Source of the DNA: Styela clava
Lineage: Eukaryota > Chordata > Ascidiacea > Stolidobranchia > Styelidae
DNA length: 64,000 bases
Reading direction: 5' to 3'
NCBI RefSeq assembly: GCF_964204865.1
Contig: NC_135254.1
Coordinates: 5,709,001 to 5,773,000, forward strand
The first letter of the stretch is position 1. The number at the start of each line of letters is the position of its first letter. The translations under genes were made by a program, and so were the position numbers. Shown in pieces: positions 33,535 to 45,169 of the stretch. The notes beneath the pieces were generated by a model. That model was not told the DNA's origin. It saw nothing but the letters and a program-made list of their open reading frames with translations, and made no database searches.

Positions 33535-35566
33535 TCAATCCGGTTTCAAATTTCGCAGAATGCACCCTGGACTGTACCACGGTAAAAATAATTTTTGAGT
33601 CCTTGATAATTGTATATTCTTATTAGCTTCGATTGTAATTTGATTGTGAGAATTCGAATTGAACGGAAAACGATCATACCAAACCTCGTCAGGTAGTGTT
33701 ATAGTTTCCCCAGTTGTAGAATGAATTTCGCCGTTCGAATTCTGTAAAAAATATAATTTGAAATTACTTTGAAAACGTACTAAATTCAAAAGACGTTTTA
33801 CGGCTTTTTTGTTAACAAGTTACTTGAAAAGCAGCCATGGTATGAGTGGAGGGAGGTTCTATGAACTGCGATGGCAATATATATATCTAAACCTGGCATG
33901 GGCAAACTACAGCCAATCCGGGACAAATCCGAACTGCTGGGTAATTCTATCTGGCCCGCCTGATGCTGCCACAACTAAACTGAAACAAAATTTTGATGTT
34001 TTAGCTAAAAATAGCTCAAGGAATTTGTTGAGACTGCGGTTAAATTTAGTTTCGGCACGGGGCTCATTGTTTTCCACTTTTGCTCTGCAACACTGTAAAT
34101 ATTGTTCATGAAATAAAAAATTTTACGTCACACTTACATGGCGCGCTAGATTAGGTGGACAAAATTTTTGGTTCCTGGTTCAAAAATCTCGCCCACCCCT
34201 GCTAGACACATAAACTGTCATAATCTGGTAAAATATGAATGAAGGTTCATGTTATTTGAAGGCCAGATTCTTCCCGGTTCAGGATATATCTTTCCTGGGG
34301 TTCCAGTCGGTATTTGCCCAGTCCGGATCGATATCGACACAATGGGTACATTTAACAGCCTCGGCCACGTTCCGTCATTGCTTTATAATATAACGGTGTT
34401 ATTAGCCCGATATTATATGGCGTTCATTAAAGAAACAAATGTTCAAAATATGGTTTAGAAAAGGCAGCCGGAGGGCGCCAACTACCGTATTTCCCGGCGT
34501 ATCAGTCGCTTTTCTAGACCCAAATTTTTGGCCTGATTTTGGGGGGGTCGTTTTATTGGGCGAGTATGATAATTTTATGTTTTGGTGTCGCCTCATTATG
34601 TATTAGGTAATGTTCGTCTATTGTGGACGCAATCGAGAGTTGAACACAATTAGATTAAAATTTAAAGACAGTTTGAATTCCCGTAGTTATTATGGATTGA
34701 ATATTAAGCTACAAGTAAACGCCAATATAGGCTATTTTAACCAATGCGCAAACGCGGCGAACGCTTAAAAGGCATTGCATGGTAATTTAAGATTCCGATG
34801 TTGATGCGATTTTACTACCCCGACTTATTGGCAGGTTATATGCAAAACCCTTTTTTTATGCTTAAAAACGGGCCTCGTCTTATTGACCGGGTAGAATTAT
34901 TCGCCGGGAAATACGGTGATCGTTCGTTGAGTATGACCTCGAATTCTAAAGGGCTTTCGTGATAAATTTTGTTATGTCGGAGTCGTGAAATTTCAATAAT
35001 TAATTGCAAGTTGGTAAAATCTCTTACTGCCCTTATTCATTCTATCAACCAATCTATGAAGTACCATGCCAAGATATGTAGGCACATATGCAGCCACTTT
35101 AGTTTTTGAAACATCACAATAACTTAATTCCTGTAAAAATAGTGAAAAATTAATACTGAAATTACAATTATGAATTCCGTGAAATCGAATTTCGAAAGTT
35201 ATTATATTTTATTAGTATTATTTAATTTGTTTTTCAATATTTTCACATGTATTAGGTTATTTTGGTGTTCCAAGAAATAAAGTGGCTACACATACGCCAG
35301 GGCCGTAAAATTCCGATAAAATCTTAATTAGTAGAGCTAATTACTGACCTGATATCCAATTCCTGTCCAAAATGATCTATACTCAAGCCCAAATGTTGTC
35401 CGTAGATAAGCCATCATTGGACGGAAATGTTCCACATCATAAATGTTGGCGAGTTGTGCTCCTCCGGCCGCTTTGCAAAGTTCTTTAGCGTGTTCAAGAC
35501 TAACGTTGTAGGAAGGGTACACGAATGCTTGGAAGCATTTGGAATTGTATTCAAATTTGCAATGAC
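33535..35566 (-). CDS. C-type lectin-like domain gene, two 3' exons
   Basis: Exon 35,566-35,349 follows a TTTTCAG acceptor and encodes HCKFEYNSKCFQAFVYPSYN, then AKELCKAAGGAQLANIYD, then EYRSFWTGIGYQ: the first half of a C-type lectin fold with its WTG core. Exon 33,741-33,535 follows a TTTTTTACAG acceptor in matching phase 0. It encodes NSNGEIHSTTGETITLPDEV, WYDRFPFNSNSHNQITIEAN, a Cys (SPGCILRN) and a stop. Likely an extracellular or membrane carbohydrate- or protein-binding protein. Upstream exons with the signal peptide are not identified. The 1.6-kb intron holds two MITEs. An alternative open piece at about 35,131-35,040 (LSYCDVSKTKVAAYV) could be another exon. I cannot see calcium-binding EPN/QPD motifs. 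Confidence 0.65.
33893..34201. mobile_element. hAT MITE, 309 bp (family of 57,150)
   Basis: Left CTGGCATGGGCAAAC, right GCCCACCCCTG. Over its length it follows the copy at 57,150-57,439 (TCTGGCCCGCCTGATG, TTTTGATGTTTTAG, GGTTAAATTTAGTTT). The target duplication is unclear here. It lies in the lectin intron. Confidence 0.8.
34484..34917. mobile_element. MITE with ACCGTATTTCCCGGCG termini, 434 bp
   Basis: ACCGTATTTCCCGGCG at 34,484 and its exact inverse CGCCGGGAAATACGGT ending at 34,917. Subterminal blocks GGGTCGTTTTATTGGGCG and CGTCTTATTGACCGGG are also partly inverted. No coding capacity. It lies in the lectin intron. Confidence 0.85.
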
Positions 35567-35659
35567 CTGAAAATTAAGAAGGCAATAAATAATTTTATAT
35601 TAATTGGGTTTCGGTGGGACAAATCATTTATCCTTCTTCTATGCCTTTGCATCGGTGAA

Positions 35660-35795
35660 AAGTCAAGTTTATTTTTTCAAACCAGTGAAAAAGGCAGTTT
35701 TGCATAAAATACGGGAAAAAAAAGATAATCACCCATTTCAACTAAGGAAGGGAAGCCGCGAGGAACCAAAGCTGGTTATCGACTAGCGACACCCG
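35660..35795. repeat. Dispersed repeat, copies at 46,641 and 51,112
   Basis: AAGTCAAGTTTATTTTTTC near the start and GCGAGGAACCAAAGCTGGTT near the end. The copy at 46,641-46,755 has TCGAGGAACCAGAGCTGGTT, and 51,112-51,145 holds the start inverted. Confidence 0.65.
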
Positions 35796-35799
35796 GTGG

Positions 35800-36390
35800 G
35801 TCCGTATGCATATAATGCAACTGATGTAGCGAGAGTGAAGACTCTTAAGTGATTTAAGAGTCTTGCTGCACGCTCCAAAAAATCTAGTTCTCTAACATTT
35901 CGTCATACCAAGGTCGAAGTTCCTCAGATATATATTACCGCCCCGTGCAGCACGGTATAATCAGTAATTAGTAGTTTATTTTTCCACCATACTAAATTGA
36001 AACAGAGAGTATGTTTCATTGTCAAACCATGAGACACGCAATATATGCAATACATATATAAATGATAACCCGCGAAGTTGAGACTAATTTTTAATTATTA
36101 TATATAACTAATAAAACAATACATGAATTTTTATGAAATTAAAGGTTTTTTGAAACTTCAGATAAAGGCTAAGCAGGATTCAGGTGTAGCAAAATAATTT
36201 ACGAACTCCCCAGTCACATCTGATTTATTTTGTTTTTGTTGAAATGATGCGTTGAAGGATTAAAAAAGTCAAAAGGGGTCAAAAGGGATTGTAGAGAATA
36301 AATGTTAACTTTATTCCAGGCGAAATAGTTCCAATTCCCGGTATCACAATTGTATAAATATGAGGTATGAGGCTAAATTTTAAAAAAATA
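35800..36390. other. No gene recognised
   Basis: AT-rich sequence without supported exons. Confidence 0.4.
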
Positions 36391-36391
36391 A

Positions 36392-36502
36392 GGAGCTCCA
36401 GAAGTATGTGCACCAAGATGGCGCACAACCTGAATCCTAACCTGGTACACATGCTACAATCAGGTTGTGCGCCATCTTGGTGCACATACTTCTGTGGAGT
36501 TC
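36392..36502. repeat. Palindromic MITE-like repeat, 111 bp
   Basis: Left arm GAAGTATGTGCACCAAGATG, right arm CATCTTGGTGCACATACTTC, ends GGAGCTCC and GGAGTTCC, centre CCTAACCTGGTACACATGCT. The most complete palindrome of the family. Confidence 0.88.
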
Positions 36503-37020
36503 CAAAAACAATGCATTATGAGATGTTTCTTGTAAATGCTATTATATAAAAAAAAATACACAGATTTTATTGGTAAAAGAAAGAAAGGAAAACACCAAAT
36601 ATCTGACGTCTAATTAAAACTAAATGCCTACTTTTACAGACCATTGGCTACGAGTTTTGCGGGAATTATGTTAGACAAGACTCTGGGAAGCAGTAAATCA
36701 TTGACAAATAAATTTTTTATTGTATGCCTTCGGTTCAATTCTGATTTAACTTATACTATATTCAATAACAAAAATTTCAAGATTTACTTTCAAAATGTTT
36801 AGTTTAATTAAGGAAATCCACTCTAAATCAATATGCATCTGAAACAAATACCTGGTTCAATGTCCAATACGGATTGGTCGCTGACCCGAAGACTGTTACA
36901 GTCCTTCGTGACCCCTTATCGATTGCAATGAAACCCTGACGTTATTCCTTATGTGTATATTTCGATTTTTTCTCTAATTCCGGTATACACTTTTTCTTGC
37001 ATGATTAAAATAAAATATCT

Positions 37021-37110
37021 CAATCTGGTAACCGGACGAGAGACCGTGGTTCGCTATATGATAGCTCGACTTCCACCGCAAGGGATAAATATGCAAATCC
37101 TACTCTAAAT
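37021..37110 (+). mobile_element. tRNA-type SINE, 3' fragment
   Basis: GGTAACCGGACGAGAGACCG, CGCTATATGATAGCTCGACT and GGGATAAATATGCAAATCC match the 3' part of the SINE at 37,681-37,956. Confidence 0.75.
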
Positions 37111-37588
37111 TCTGATACTGATGCTATATTTCACAAACCTTTGGCTGTCAAGACGTCTATGCTCGCCTTCTCTGGATTGAGGGCCATTGTTGTGATTATT
37201 TCATTCATTTTTTTAATTTCCCTCTGCATTTTAATCAGTCTTAGATCCGTTTGGCGTTGCGTGCGTTTTTATTATTATTATTATTAAAAGTTATGGCGCT
37301 TTTAATTACCAGGATTATGTGCGCCAGACTGAAAATAATTTTCTGACAAAAAACAGGTCCACAAAAGCCGTACACCATAGTGTAAGTAACACGCTACTTC
37401 AAAATAAATTGCAGTTCAAAATTCCCTACGATACGGAATTAATGTAAAATATAAGCCACACGGAAAATTATATACGTATATAACATATGTCTATATTAAA
37501 CTGCGGGTTGAATAAACAAACCTAATTACATAAGGAATAACTTTTGGATCAGACAGTACGTATTTAATTCGAAATGGAATATTTAAAC

Positions 37589-38590
37589 CAGGGGTCACCA
37601 ACCTTTTCGAGGCCGAGGGCTACTTTCTGGGTACAGATTAAGCCGCGGGCTACCAATTCAATGTATATTTCTAAAAAGTCGCGGCTGTGTGGCCATCATT
37701 AGTGTGCTAAGCGTTAGGTTTGCAGGTTAGAATCCCATGCGAGGATAGTTATGTGCGAGAGGATTGCTGGACCCCTTGCCACCGTTGGGATGGCTTCCTT
37801 CGCCATCAAGTCCATGCTTACGAAAATAAATAAATAACTAATCCCATACCCGACATGAAATGGTAACCGGACGAGAGGCTTGGGCTCGCCATATGGTTAA
37901 GCCGTCTTATCGGCTATCTTCTCCCCCGGGATAAATATGTAAATCCCATCCTATCCGGAGTTTATGTTAAAAATGTTGATTCACAAAGATAGGTTGAACG
38001 AAACAATGGTCTCGTAAAATAGAATTGCTGTATGATTTGAATTGCGAGCTTTTTCTGCCCGTACTGCGCTGACCAGTGGATAGTTAGCGCGGTAGATTGC
38101 GTGACAAGCCGTGAATATATTTTCGCTTTGCCGTCGCTACAATCGCCCCACAAATGAGACACGCGCAGGCTGTTTTCATGGTGGTAAAAATATATCCACC
38201 CCCATTCATCGAGAAAATGGTGGGTTTTTCTGCCATTTTTCTTTGAAATCAAGAATTATATTATTGCTGCTCCAAAAACCAACGGACAAGAAAAAGCGCG
38301 GGTTCGTGGTAAATGATATCAGTGTGATGTCATAATTGCAAGAGTGTTAATTGACCCGTCACACTACTGAGATCAAATAAAAATCAGGTTGATGGCTACA
38401 ATATTTAATATAGTGCCATTCCTGATTCCCATATAAGTGTGATTTACACAAGAATAGCAGGACAAAATTTATTTGATGTAGCTTACTCTTAAGCGCCGTT
38501 ATTAAGCTTAGTTTGAAACAGACCTGCGGGCGACTCATATGGTCTTCACGGGCGACTTGGTGCCCGCGGGCAACGCGTTGGTGACCCCTG
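37589..38590. mobile_element. hAT MITE, 1,002 bp, inserted in LINE ORF2
   Basis: The left end CAGGGGTCACCAACC and the right end GTTGGTGACCCCTG are inverted. A perfect 8-bp duplication ATTTAAAC lies at 37,581-37,588 and 38,591-38,598. A subterminal CGGGCGAC/GCGGGC-rich block is at the right end. No transposase. Contains a SINE at 37,681-37,956. Confidence 0.93.
37681..37956 (+). mobile_element. tRNA-type SINE, copy 2, nested in hAT MITE
   Basis: GTGTGGCCATCATTAGTGTG with GTGCTAAGCGTTAGG (A-box side) and GGTTAGAATCC (B box) about 25 bp on. Body GAGAGGATTGCTGGACCCCT, GACATGAAATGGTAACCGGA and GCCATATGGTTAAGCCGTCT. Ends GGGATAAATATGTAAATCCC. Best-preserved copy in the window. Confidence 0.85.
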
Positions 38591-41500
38591 ATTTAAACTA
38601 TGTGCATTATTTATCAAAATATTTCTTTCATTAATATACTTTGGACAAAATAGTAAAAAATGGGCTACAGTTTCTTGTACAGAGCAAGTATCGCATTCGC
38701 CATCTGGGTGACAGCCTATTTTAAAAAGATGGTGGGAGAGCCTGCAATGTCCAGTCTGAATATAATTGATTGGGGATCGCGTTAGAGAAAGGTTCGGATA
38801 TGAATCTGCTGTCGGAATGAACATTTTGAAATGTGATGCGATGGTCGACGATTGGTATTCAAATTTCCATTTATTCAAACTTATACTTCTAATTACAGTT
38901 TTTGCCTCTTGTACTGTATGTGGGATATTGTCGATAGCGGCGTCTCCAATGCACGATCTTGCAAGCTGATCCGCTCTTTCATTTCCCAATATGCCCACAT
39001 GACCTGGAATCCAAATATATTTGACGTTGATACCTTCTTTTCTCAAATTAATAAGTATACAAATTATTCGCGCAACCAGATGGTGAGATGAACTATTGAA
39101 ACATTCGATACTTTTAAGTGCGCCAAGACAATCCGAAAGAATCAGTACTGAGGAAGGGCGATTTATGCCTATCCATTCCATTGCCATGCTTATTGCATAA
39201 AGTTCGTCAGTGTATGACGTTTGGGTTCGTGGTAATGAAAAGGTCATAGTAGTTTCACTCTGTAGCACGTAAAAAGAACAGCCAACTCCTTCCTCTGTTT
39301 TAGATCCGTCAGTGTAAACATATGTATAATGTTCAAAGATAGATTGAATATAATCATTACTCACAACCTTGATATTGTTTGTTGCAACCGGTTTTAGTAT
39401 ATTGACGAGTTCACAATCAACAGCTGGTTTTTCTATCGTCCATGGAGCATCGTAATACACTGGATATCTCGATACTTCCAAATTGTTGAAAATATTCGAA
39501 CTTGTCAACATGTTAAATGTTTTGAAAAGAGGGGAATTGGGAAAGTATTCCTGCCAAGATTCTCCAATTATATGTTTTAGAGGATGATTATTTATAGAGA
39601 TGAGGTTCAATTTATAATTGAGACAAAGCTGCAGATGTCGGATATGTAAATTTAATTCTCCCGTAGCTGCAATGGAGGTACTTTTCATAGCGCCACAGCA
39701 TATTCTTAGACACTGGCTTTGTATTAACTATATCTTTTTCAGGTAGGAATTAGGAGCAAAAGAGTAAGCTTCCATTCCATATTCATAAATAGGTTTTATT
39801 ATTGATCGAAATAAAGCGATAAGAGCTTCCTTGGAGGCGCCCCATGATGTACCCGTAAGAAGCCTTAAAATGTTTATTCTTTTCAGAGATTTCTCATATA
39901 TGTAGTTATATGATGTTTGTAAGACAGACGTTTATCAAAAATAATTCCCAGGTATTTAAACTCTGATTTTACTGGAAGCACTTGACCACCCATTTTCAAT
40001 CTAATATTGTGTAATCGTCGTACCTTGGTAAAAACCATGGCTGTTGACTTCGTTTTTGAAATTGTGAAACCCCACTGTTGACACCATGTACTTATCACGT
40101 CTAAAGATGATTGGATTGAAGCTTCTATTTTCCTAACTTGTAGGCCCGATTCCCAGATTGCTCCGTCTTCCTAAAAAAGTTTACATACTGATGCCGCTAT
40201 GTTAGCGGGTAAATCATTAATGAAAAAAGAATGGGACTGATCACACTGCCTTGCACAATTCCATTTTCTTGTTCGAATATTCTGGATAGAGTGGATCCGA
40301 TACGAACTTGAAAATTTCATTTTTGAAGGAAAGATTTTATCCACACGAGCATACGTCCTCGAATTCCGAGTGCGTGTAACTTCGAGATGAGTCCACTACG
40401 CCATATCATATCGTAAGCGCGTTGGATATCTAAGAAAACGGATACGACATGTCTTTTGTTATTGATTGCTTTATACACTTCATCGTGCAAACATAATATG
40501 TTGTCAGTTGTAGATTTTCCACGACGAAAACCTGCTTGATCATCACTTAATATATTATTTTTAGTTAAAAACCATTGTAGTCTTTTTGCTATCATAGTTT
40601 CCATAATTTTACAAAGATGACTGGTTAAAGCTATAGGTCTGTAGGAATTTGGCGAGGTAGCCGGTTTATTAGATTTAAGTATGGGTATTATAGTGGAATG
40701 CAACCATTTGCTTGGAACATAGCTAGACGCCCAAGATTTATTATAAAATGACAAAAGTGTCTTCATCGAAATGTCGGGAAGGTGTTTGATCATGTCGTAA
40801 CATATTCCGTCTTCACCAGGGGACTTATTCTTTTTCGATGCCAATGCCAACTTTAACTCTTCTATTGAAAAATTTGTATTAATTTCGCTAGAAAAGTTGC
40901 TTTCGATTGAAATAGATCTAAAAGTGTTCCTTTCAAATTCTGCCTTTCGCGAAATAATTCCTTGGCAGTAGTTATCAGTACTACTAACCGAGTTAAACAC
41001 AGATCCCAGCATATTAGCCTTATCCAAGTCAGTTGTTAAAATTTTATCAGCGTCATGCATGGTAGGTATATTAATATTATTATGACGGGAAGTGCCGGTG
41101 AAGCTTCGAACAACATTCCAAACTGTTGACAGACTACTCTGCTTATTCAACGAATTACAATATTGTATCCAACTATTTCTTTTGGTTTTTAGAATTATCC
41201 GTCTACATTCCGCTCTGCGCTTTTTAAATTCTACTATGTCACTCTGATTCCACGTTCTTTTCCTTTTTAAATATGATGCTCTTTTTAATCTAACAGCTTT
41301 ATCACATTCCGATGACCACCAAGGAACTGGCGATTTGTTTTTGATATTTTTGGTATAAGGGATGGATTGTTGAGCCGCTTCAGTCAAGCGATGTGATATG
41401 TTATTACTAAAAACTTCTACGTCGTCTGATATCAGTAAATCATTGATTGTGTCTATGCATTTTAATTGAAATTTATTTCAATCAGCTTTCTTCAGCGACC

Positions 41501-42296
41501 AGGATGAAAATTGTATTTTATGAGAGAACTTTACTCAAAGATAGGTTAAAATTATGCAGTGGTCGCTCCCGATGAACTGGTCAGTGACAACCGCGCGACA
41601 TTTCGAAGCAATATCAAGCGTAGCAATCGATAGGTCCAATAGAGACCACCTATTTATAGCTCTCATGGATATATTCATTCTTGTTGGTTGGGAAGTGTTA
41701 AGTATTACTAAATTATTTTCTTCAACGGCATCCATGAGCATATTACCCCGTGAATTTGTCATGGAGCTCATCCACATCCGATGATGTGCATTAAAATCTC
41801 CAAAGAACATTGATCTACATGGAAAGTCTCGGATGAATTTGAAATGGCTTTGATTCAAAATATTTCCCGGAGGTATATATACATTGACAAATTTATGTTC
41901 ATGTATTTCTATGCATTGTACTTCAACAGGCGATGGTGCTTTCAAAGAGATCTCTCTGTAAGGTAACGAGTTTCTAACTATAATAGCCAGGCCACCTCCT
42001 GCTATTGATCTATCTTTTCTTATTATTGAATATCCTTTTAAAGAAGGTGAGTACTTCGATATTAAATGAGTTTCTTGTAGTAAGATTATATCTGGTTTCT
42101 TTTCTAAATTATATATATACTTCTTAAATTCGTATAATTTTCTGTATATGCTCCTACAGTTCCACTGTAGTACGCAAAAAGAAATTTCCCCAAGTTCCGC
42201 CATTAAGTTTCGTCAGAAGCCTTGTACTGAGGCGTTACACTGTTTAAATCAAATCCAAATTGTTTTCCGGCTGACATGGATATTATGGAAGATATG

Positions 42297-43389
42297 TCAA
42301 CACTTTCTAGCGAACGAACTAGCAACTATAGTGTTTTGTATGACCTCAGTTAAAAATGCAAAAAATTGAATGGGATCTACAGTGATTTGTGGTCTTTGTT
42401 TTGGCACATTTTCGTTTATATCAAGACGCTCTGCCTGTGATTGGTCAGATTTAGATAAAGAATGGGTGATATCTCCTTGTCGTTGTTGATCGGATGTCCT
42501 GGAATGTTGGGCACTGCTATCTAGAGAAATGTGAGTACTACCAGTTTCTAGCGTTCTGGTATGGCATGGTGTTTTCTCTGCCAGACTGATGAATGGTGTG
42601 GAGACCCGACCGTCTTGTTTTTTCTTTGTTTTTAAAGACGGGAAGTTATCCTGGGACAGAAAAAGATTTTTATTTATCGCGAGCGTAGATTCGCGCACTA
42701 TGAGAAAGACCGCAATTTGTACAATGTGGTGTAGCATTGCATGATGCTTGTTCGTGTGCTCCGGTGCAGCGCTTCTTACCGCGACAATGTTTACCAATAT
42801 GCCCATATCTGTTACAATTGAAACACCGTATCGGAGGTGGGTTATATTCATGGGTCTTGAACCTCAGGTATCCAATCTCAACCGTAGAAGGCACAATATT
42901 TGTGCTGAAATTCAATAAGACCGTAGAGCAAAGTTCAAAGCCCGAGCTTGTTTTACGTTTTAGTCGCTTTGCTTGTACAACGCGGAATTTAGCAAGTAAG
43001 CAAGCTATCTCATTGTCTGTCAAATCTTCTGGAACGTGTTTGATAACGCACTGTCCAGAAAAATCTCGACTCAGGTTTTTTTCCGTTTTGACGAGGATCG
43101 ACGTTGAAGCGTTTCCTAGATTATTACATGCAATCATGGCGCTAAATTGCTTCGTTGTGACGCATTTTACGAGCAAGTCGCCAGAAGGTAATGGACGGGT
43201 GCTTTCGCATTCACCTATTAATTTCTTTAGAGAATCCGATACAACAAGCGGATTATATGATCGCAATTGACGGCCTGCCTTAGTAGCTTTAATTAGCACA
43301 CATAGATTTGTGAAATCCACCTGTTGTTGAGAGTTCGTTTGTTCAATAGCAGGTTCTCGGTGGTTTTGTTTGATGATATCACATTGCAC
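42297..43389 (-). pseudogene. LINE ORF1 (gag-like) with zinc knuckles
   Basis: Begins at about 43,389 (or slightly upstream). It has a basic central domain, then CCHC knuckles CFNCNRYGHIGKHC and CTGAHEQASC plus CTNCGLSH near 42,700. A one-base frame change at about 42,690 separates this from the C-terminal part (DNFPSLKTKKKQDG ... to 42,297). The role would be RNA binding and RNP assembly. It is the normal ORF1 partner of the ORF2 below it. Confidence 0.85.
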
Positions 43390-43400
43390 ATTGATCTTAA

Positions 43401-43621
43401 CCCTTTTTAAGCCTCAAGCCCTGCCCATTTTTTGGGTATTTTTAAACTCATTTTTTTATGTCAACCATTAAGCCCTAAAGCTTTATTCATGGATTTTCAA
43501 AAGCGTCTGCTAGAGTTCTATTCATCAATATATCTTTAAAACACACCCCTCGAAAAAAATTTTTGCAAAAAAATTTCTAAAAAAAAATTGGATTTTGAGA
43601 TATTCTGTGTACAGTAGAGGG
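43401..43621. mobile_element. TTAA-flanked MITE, 221 bp (piggyBac-type ends)
   Basis: TTAA at 43,397-43,400 and 43,622-43,625. The ends CCCTTTTTAAG and, inverted, CCCTCTACTG share only the first CCCT, as short piggyBac-type termini may. A/T homopolymer-rich interior. It sits at the 5' edge of the LINE. Confidence 0.5.
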
Positions 43622-43625
43622 TTAA

Positions 43626-44300
43626 TAATTAATTCCTAATTAATTAATTTTTTCTTCAACGTTTTCGTCAAGTTTTTCCTAACATAACAATACCAAAACG
43701 ACTATTATAGCATAAATGGTTATCACTCTGAAATTCACAATTGTATTTAGTGTATTGTCAAGTTCAAGGTCAAATTACCGATACTGATGACGTCACAGCT
43801 CTTATTATTACTGCACAGACCACCCCCAATGCAAAAAAATTAAATTTTTTCGACGGAAATGCGCGTAGAACGGCGTAAACAATCTCATACGCGCATTTAC
43901 GCGTTAAAATTACCATTAATTTTACGTTTTTTTTACATACAAAAAATCTCCATACCTCTGCCAACTATGGAGCATTCGAAATCATATTTATCAAAACAAC
44001 ACAGCGCCAGGGATGGTCAGGGATAGTTAGTATGACTGAAAATACATGCTAAAACAATAATAAGTCGTTACAAAGGAGTATTTCCTGTCTGAGCTGAGTC
44101 ACATTTTTCAGACGTCTGACAGGTGATTTTGAAATCCAGGATATTTATACGATTCGCACTTTGCGTCACGGCTGGAAGGTTTTATCGCTTCTCTCATATC
44201 AGGGCATTACGTCGATAAACAGCTAAGAGCGATATTGACACTATAAGTACCGAAATTTAAAAACTATAAAAAGTACACCCATATGGGCGTTCCGGCTGTA
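43626..44300. other. No gene recognised
   Basis: AT-rich. Short ORFs without domains. Confidence 0.4.
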
Positions 44301-44303
44301 CAA

Positions 44304-44545
44304 GAGAGCTATGCTCAAATATATGGTCACGTAGCGCCACCCAATGGCAATAATTTTGATGACGTCATAGCGAAAAAAAAAAGTAATAGCCCTCTGGAGA
44401 AAATTTTTATCTTTAACCACTGAAAATTTCAAAGCAATTGGTCCAGTATTCGTAGAGAAGAGCGATTTTTTAATGATACTGACGAAAGAAAAAAACAATA
44501 CCAACAAAATTTTGAAACGATCGTTATGGCCACTAAACGTGTCCA
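44304..44545. repeat. Dispersed repeat with GTGCTCAAATATATG motif
   Basis: GAGAGCTATGCTCAAATATA to CTAAACGTGTCC, with the ACTGAAAATTTCAAAGCAAT core. Compact copy of the family at 8,629 and 23,829. Confidence 0.78.
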
Positions 44546-45169
44546 AGAAATGTGAATAAAACATAAAACGATCCATTTCCCACGACAGTTAAAAAAATTG
44601 TAAAGATACCCAAGAAGTTTTCCTCATACAGTATAAAATATGGTATTTTTATGCTCCAAATCACTCCCAAATTTATTTAACTTCAACGTGTTTTTATTAC
44701 AGTGTCAGTCATTTGAACTCAGCGATAAAGTTCGGGATCCGAAGACATATCAGGTTTCTTAATTTTACGCGCCTAGGGGCGATCAGATAGAGTTGCAAAA
44801 TATTTAAAAAATGCTTCGTTTGCGAAAAATAGTTAAGATAAAATAGTGATAGAACAGGTTTTTATTCATTTCTAAGAAAAATGAAGCGTTTGCAAAATAA
44901 AACACGATTTTGGGGCGAGACTAAAGTACGGCTGTACATCTGGCATTATATTATGAAACGACGCTAAGCTTAATGAAATGCAATGCCTTTGGCCTTATTA
45001 AAAGAAAGTATAGTTGCAACATAGGCTTTTTCATATTCGCAAATTGGGTGTTTAATGACTCGTTTTCGACTATATCAAGACCATAGTCAGTTTTTCAATA
45101 GAAGAAAATTAAACTCACTCACTTCCTCTCTTTCTCAGAAGCGAAACTTTGAACAATTATAGTCTAGTC

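Larger units (their letters stand above)
37491..42203 (-). pseudogene. LINE ORF2: APE endonuclease, RT, RNase H, broken
   Basis: The endonuclease (42,203-41,535) has WNCRSI, LLQETHL, GGGLAIIV, FFGDFNAHH, RWSLLDLSIA and GSDHC. The RT (41,387-40,317) has NKSPGEDGICYDMIKH, SYRPIALTSHLCKIMETMIA, AGFRRGKSTTDN and FLDIQRAYD. The YADD box region at about 40,165 reads LF-stop-EDGAIW, so the catalytic site is destroyed. A further piece, 40,098-39,883, contains SKTKSTAMVFTK. RNase H (39,688 onward) has YTDGSKTEEG, DELYAI, LSDCLGALKS and GNERADQLA. The C-terminal Cys pattern CDTC...HFLLFC follows. The frame runs into the hAT MITE; across the MITE it resumes (NIPFRIKYVL...) and stops at 37,491. Confidence 0.9.
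37268..43396 (-). mobile_element. I-group LINE (gag, APE, RT, RNase H), degenerate
   Basis: Minus-strand non-LTR retrotransposon. It has a gag-like ORF1, an ORF2 with endonuclease, reverse transcriptase and RNase H, and a 3' end in a (TAA)n tail (plus: ATT repeats at 37,269-37,286). Presence of RNase H and a TAA tail point to the I/Nimb/Outcast group; the exact clade is uncertain. ORF2 is split by a 1-kb hAT MITE (37,589-38,590) and carries several frame breaks. The 5' boundary is obscured by a TTAA-flanked insertion at 43,401. No target duplication found. Confidence 0.88.

Noticed and set aside
35040-35131. Internal lectin exon (LSYCDVSKTKVAAYVPTYLG)
   Set aside because: Has acceptor and donor-like borders, but the two better exons join in phase without it and it has no lectin motif.
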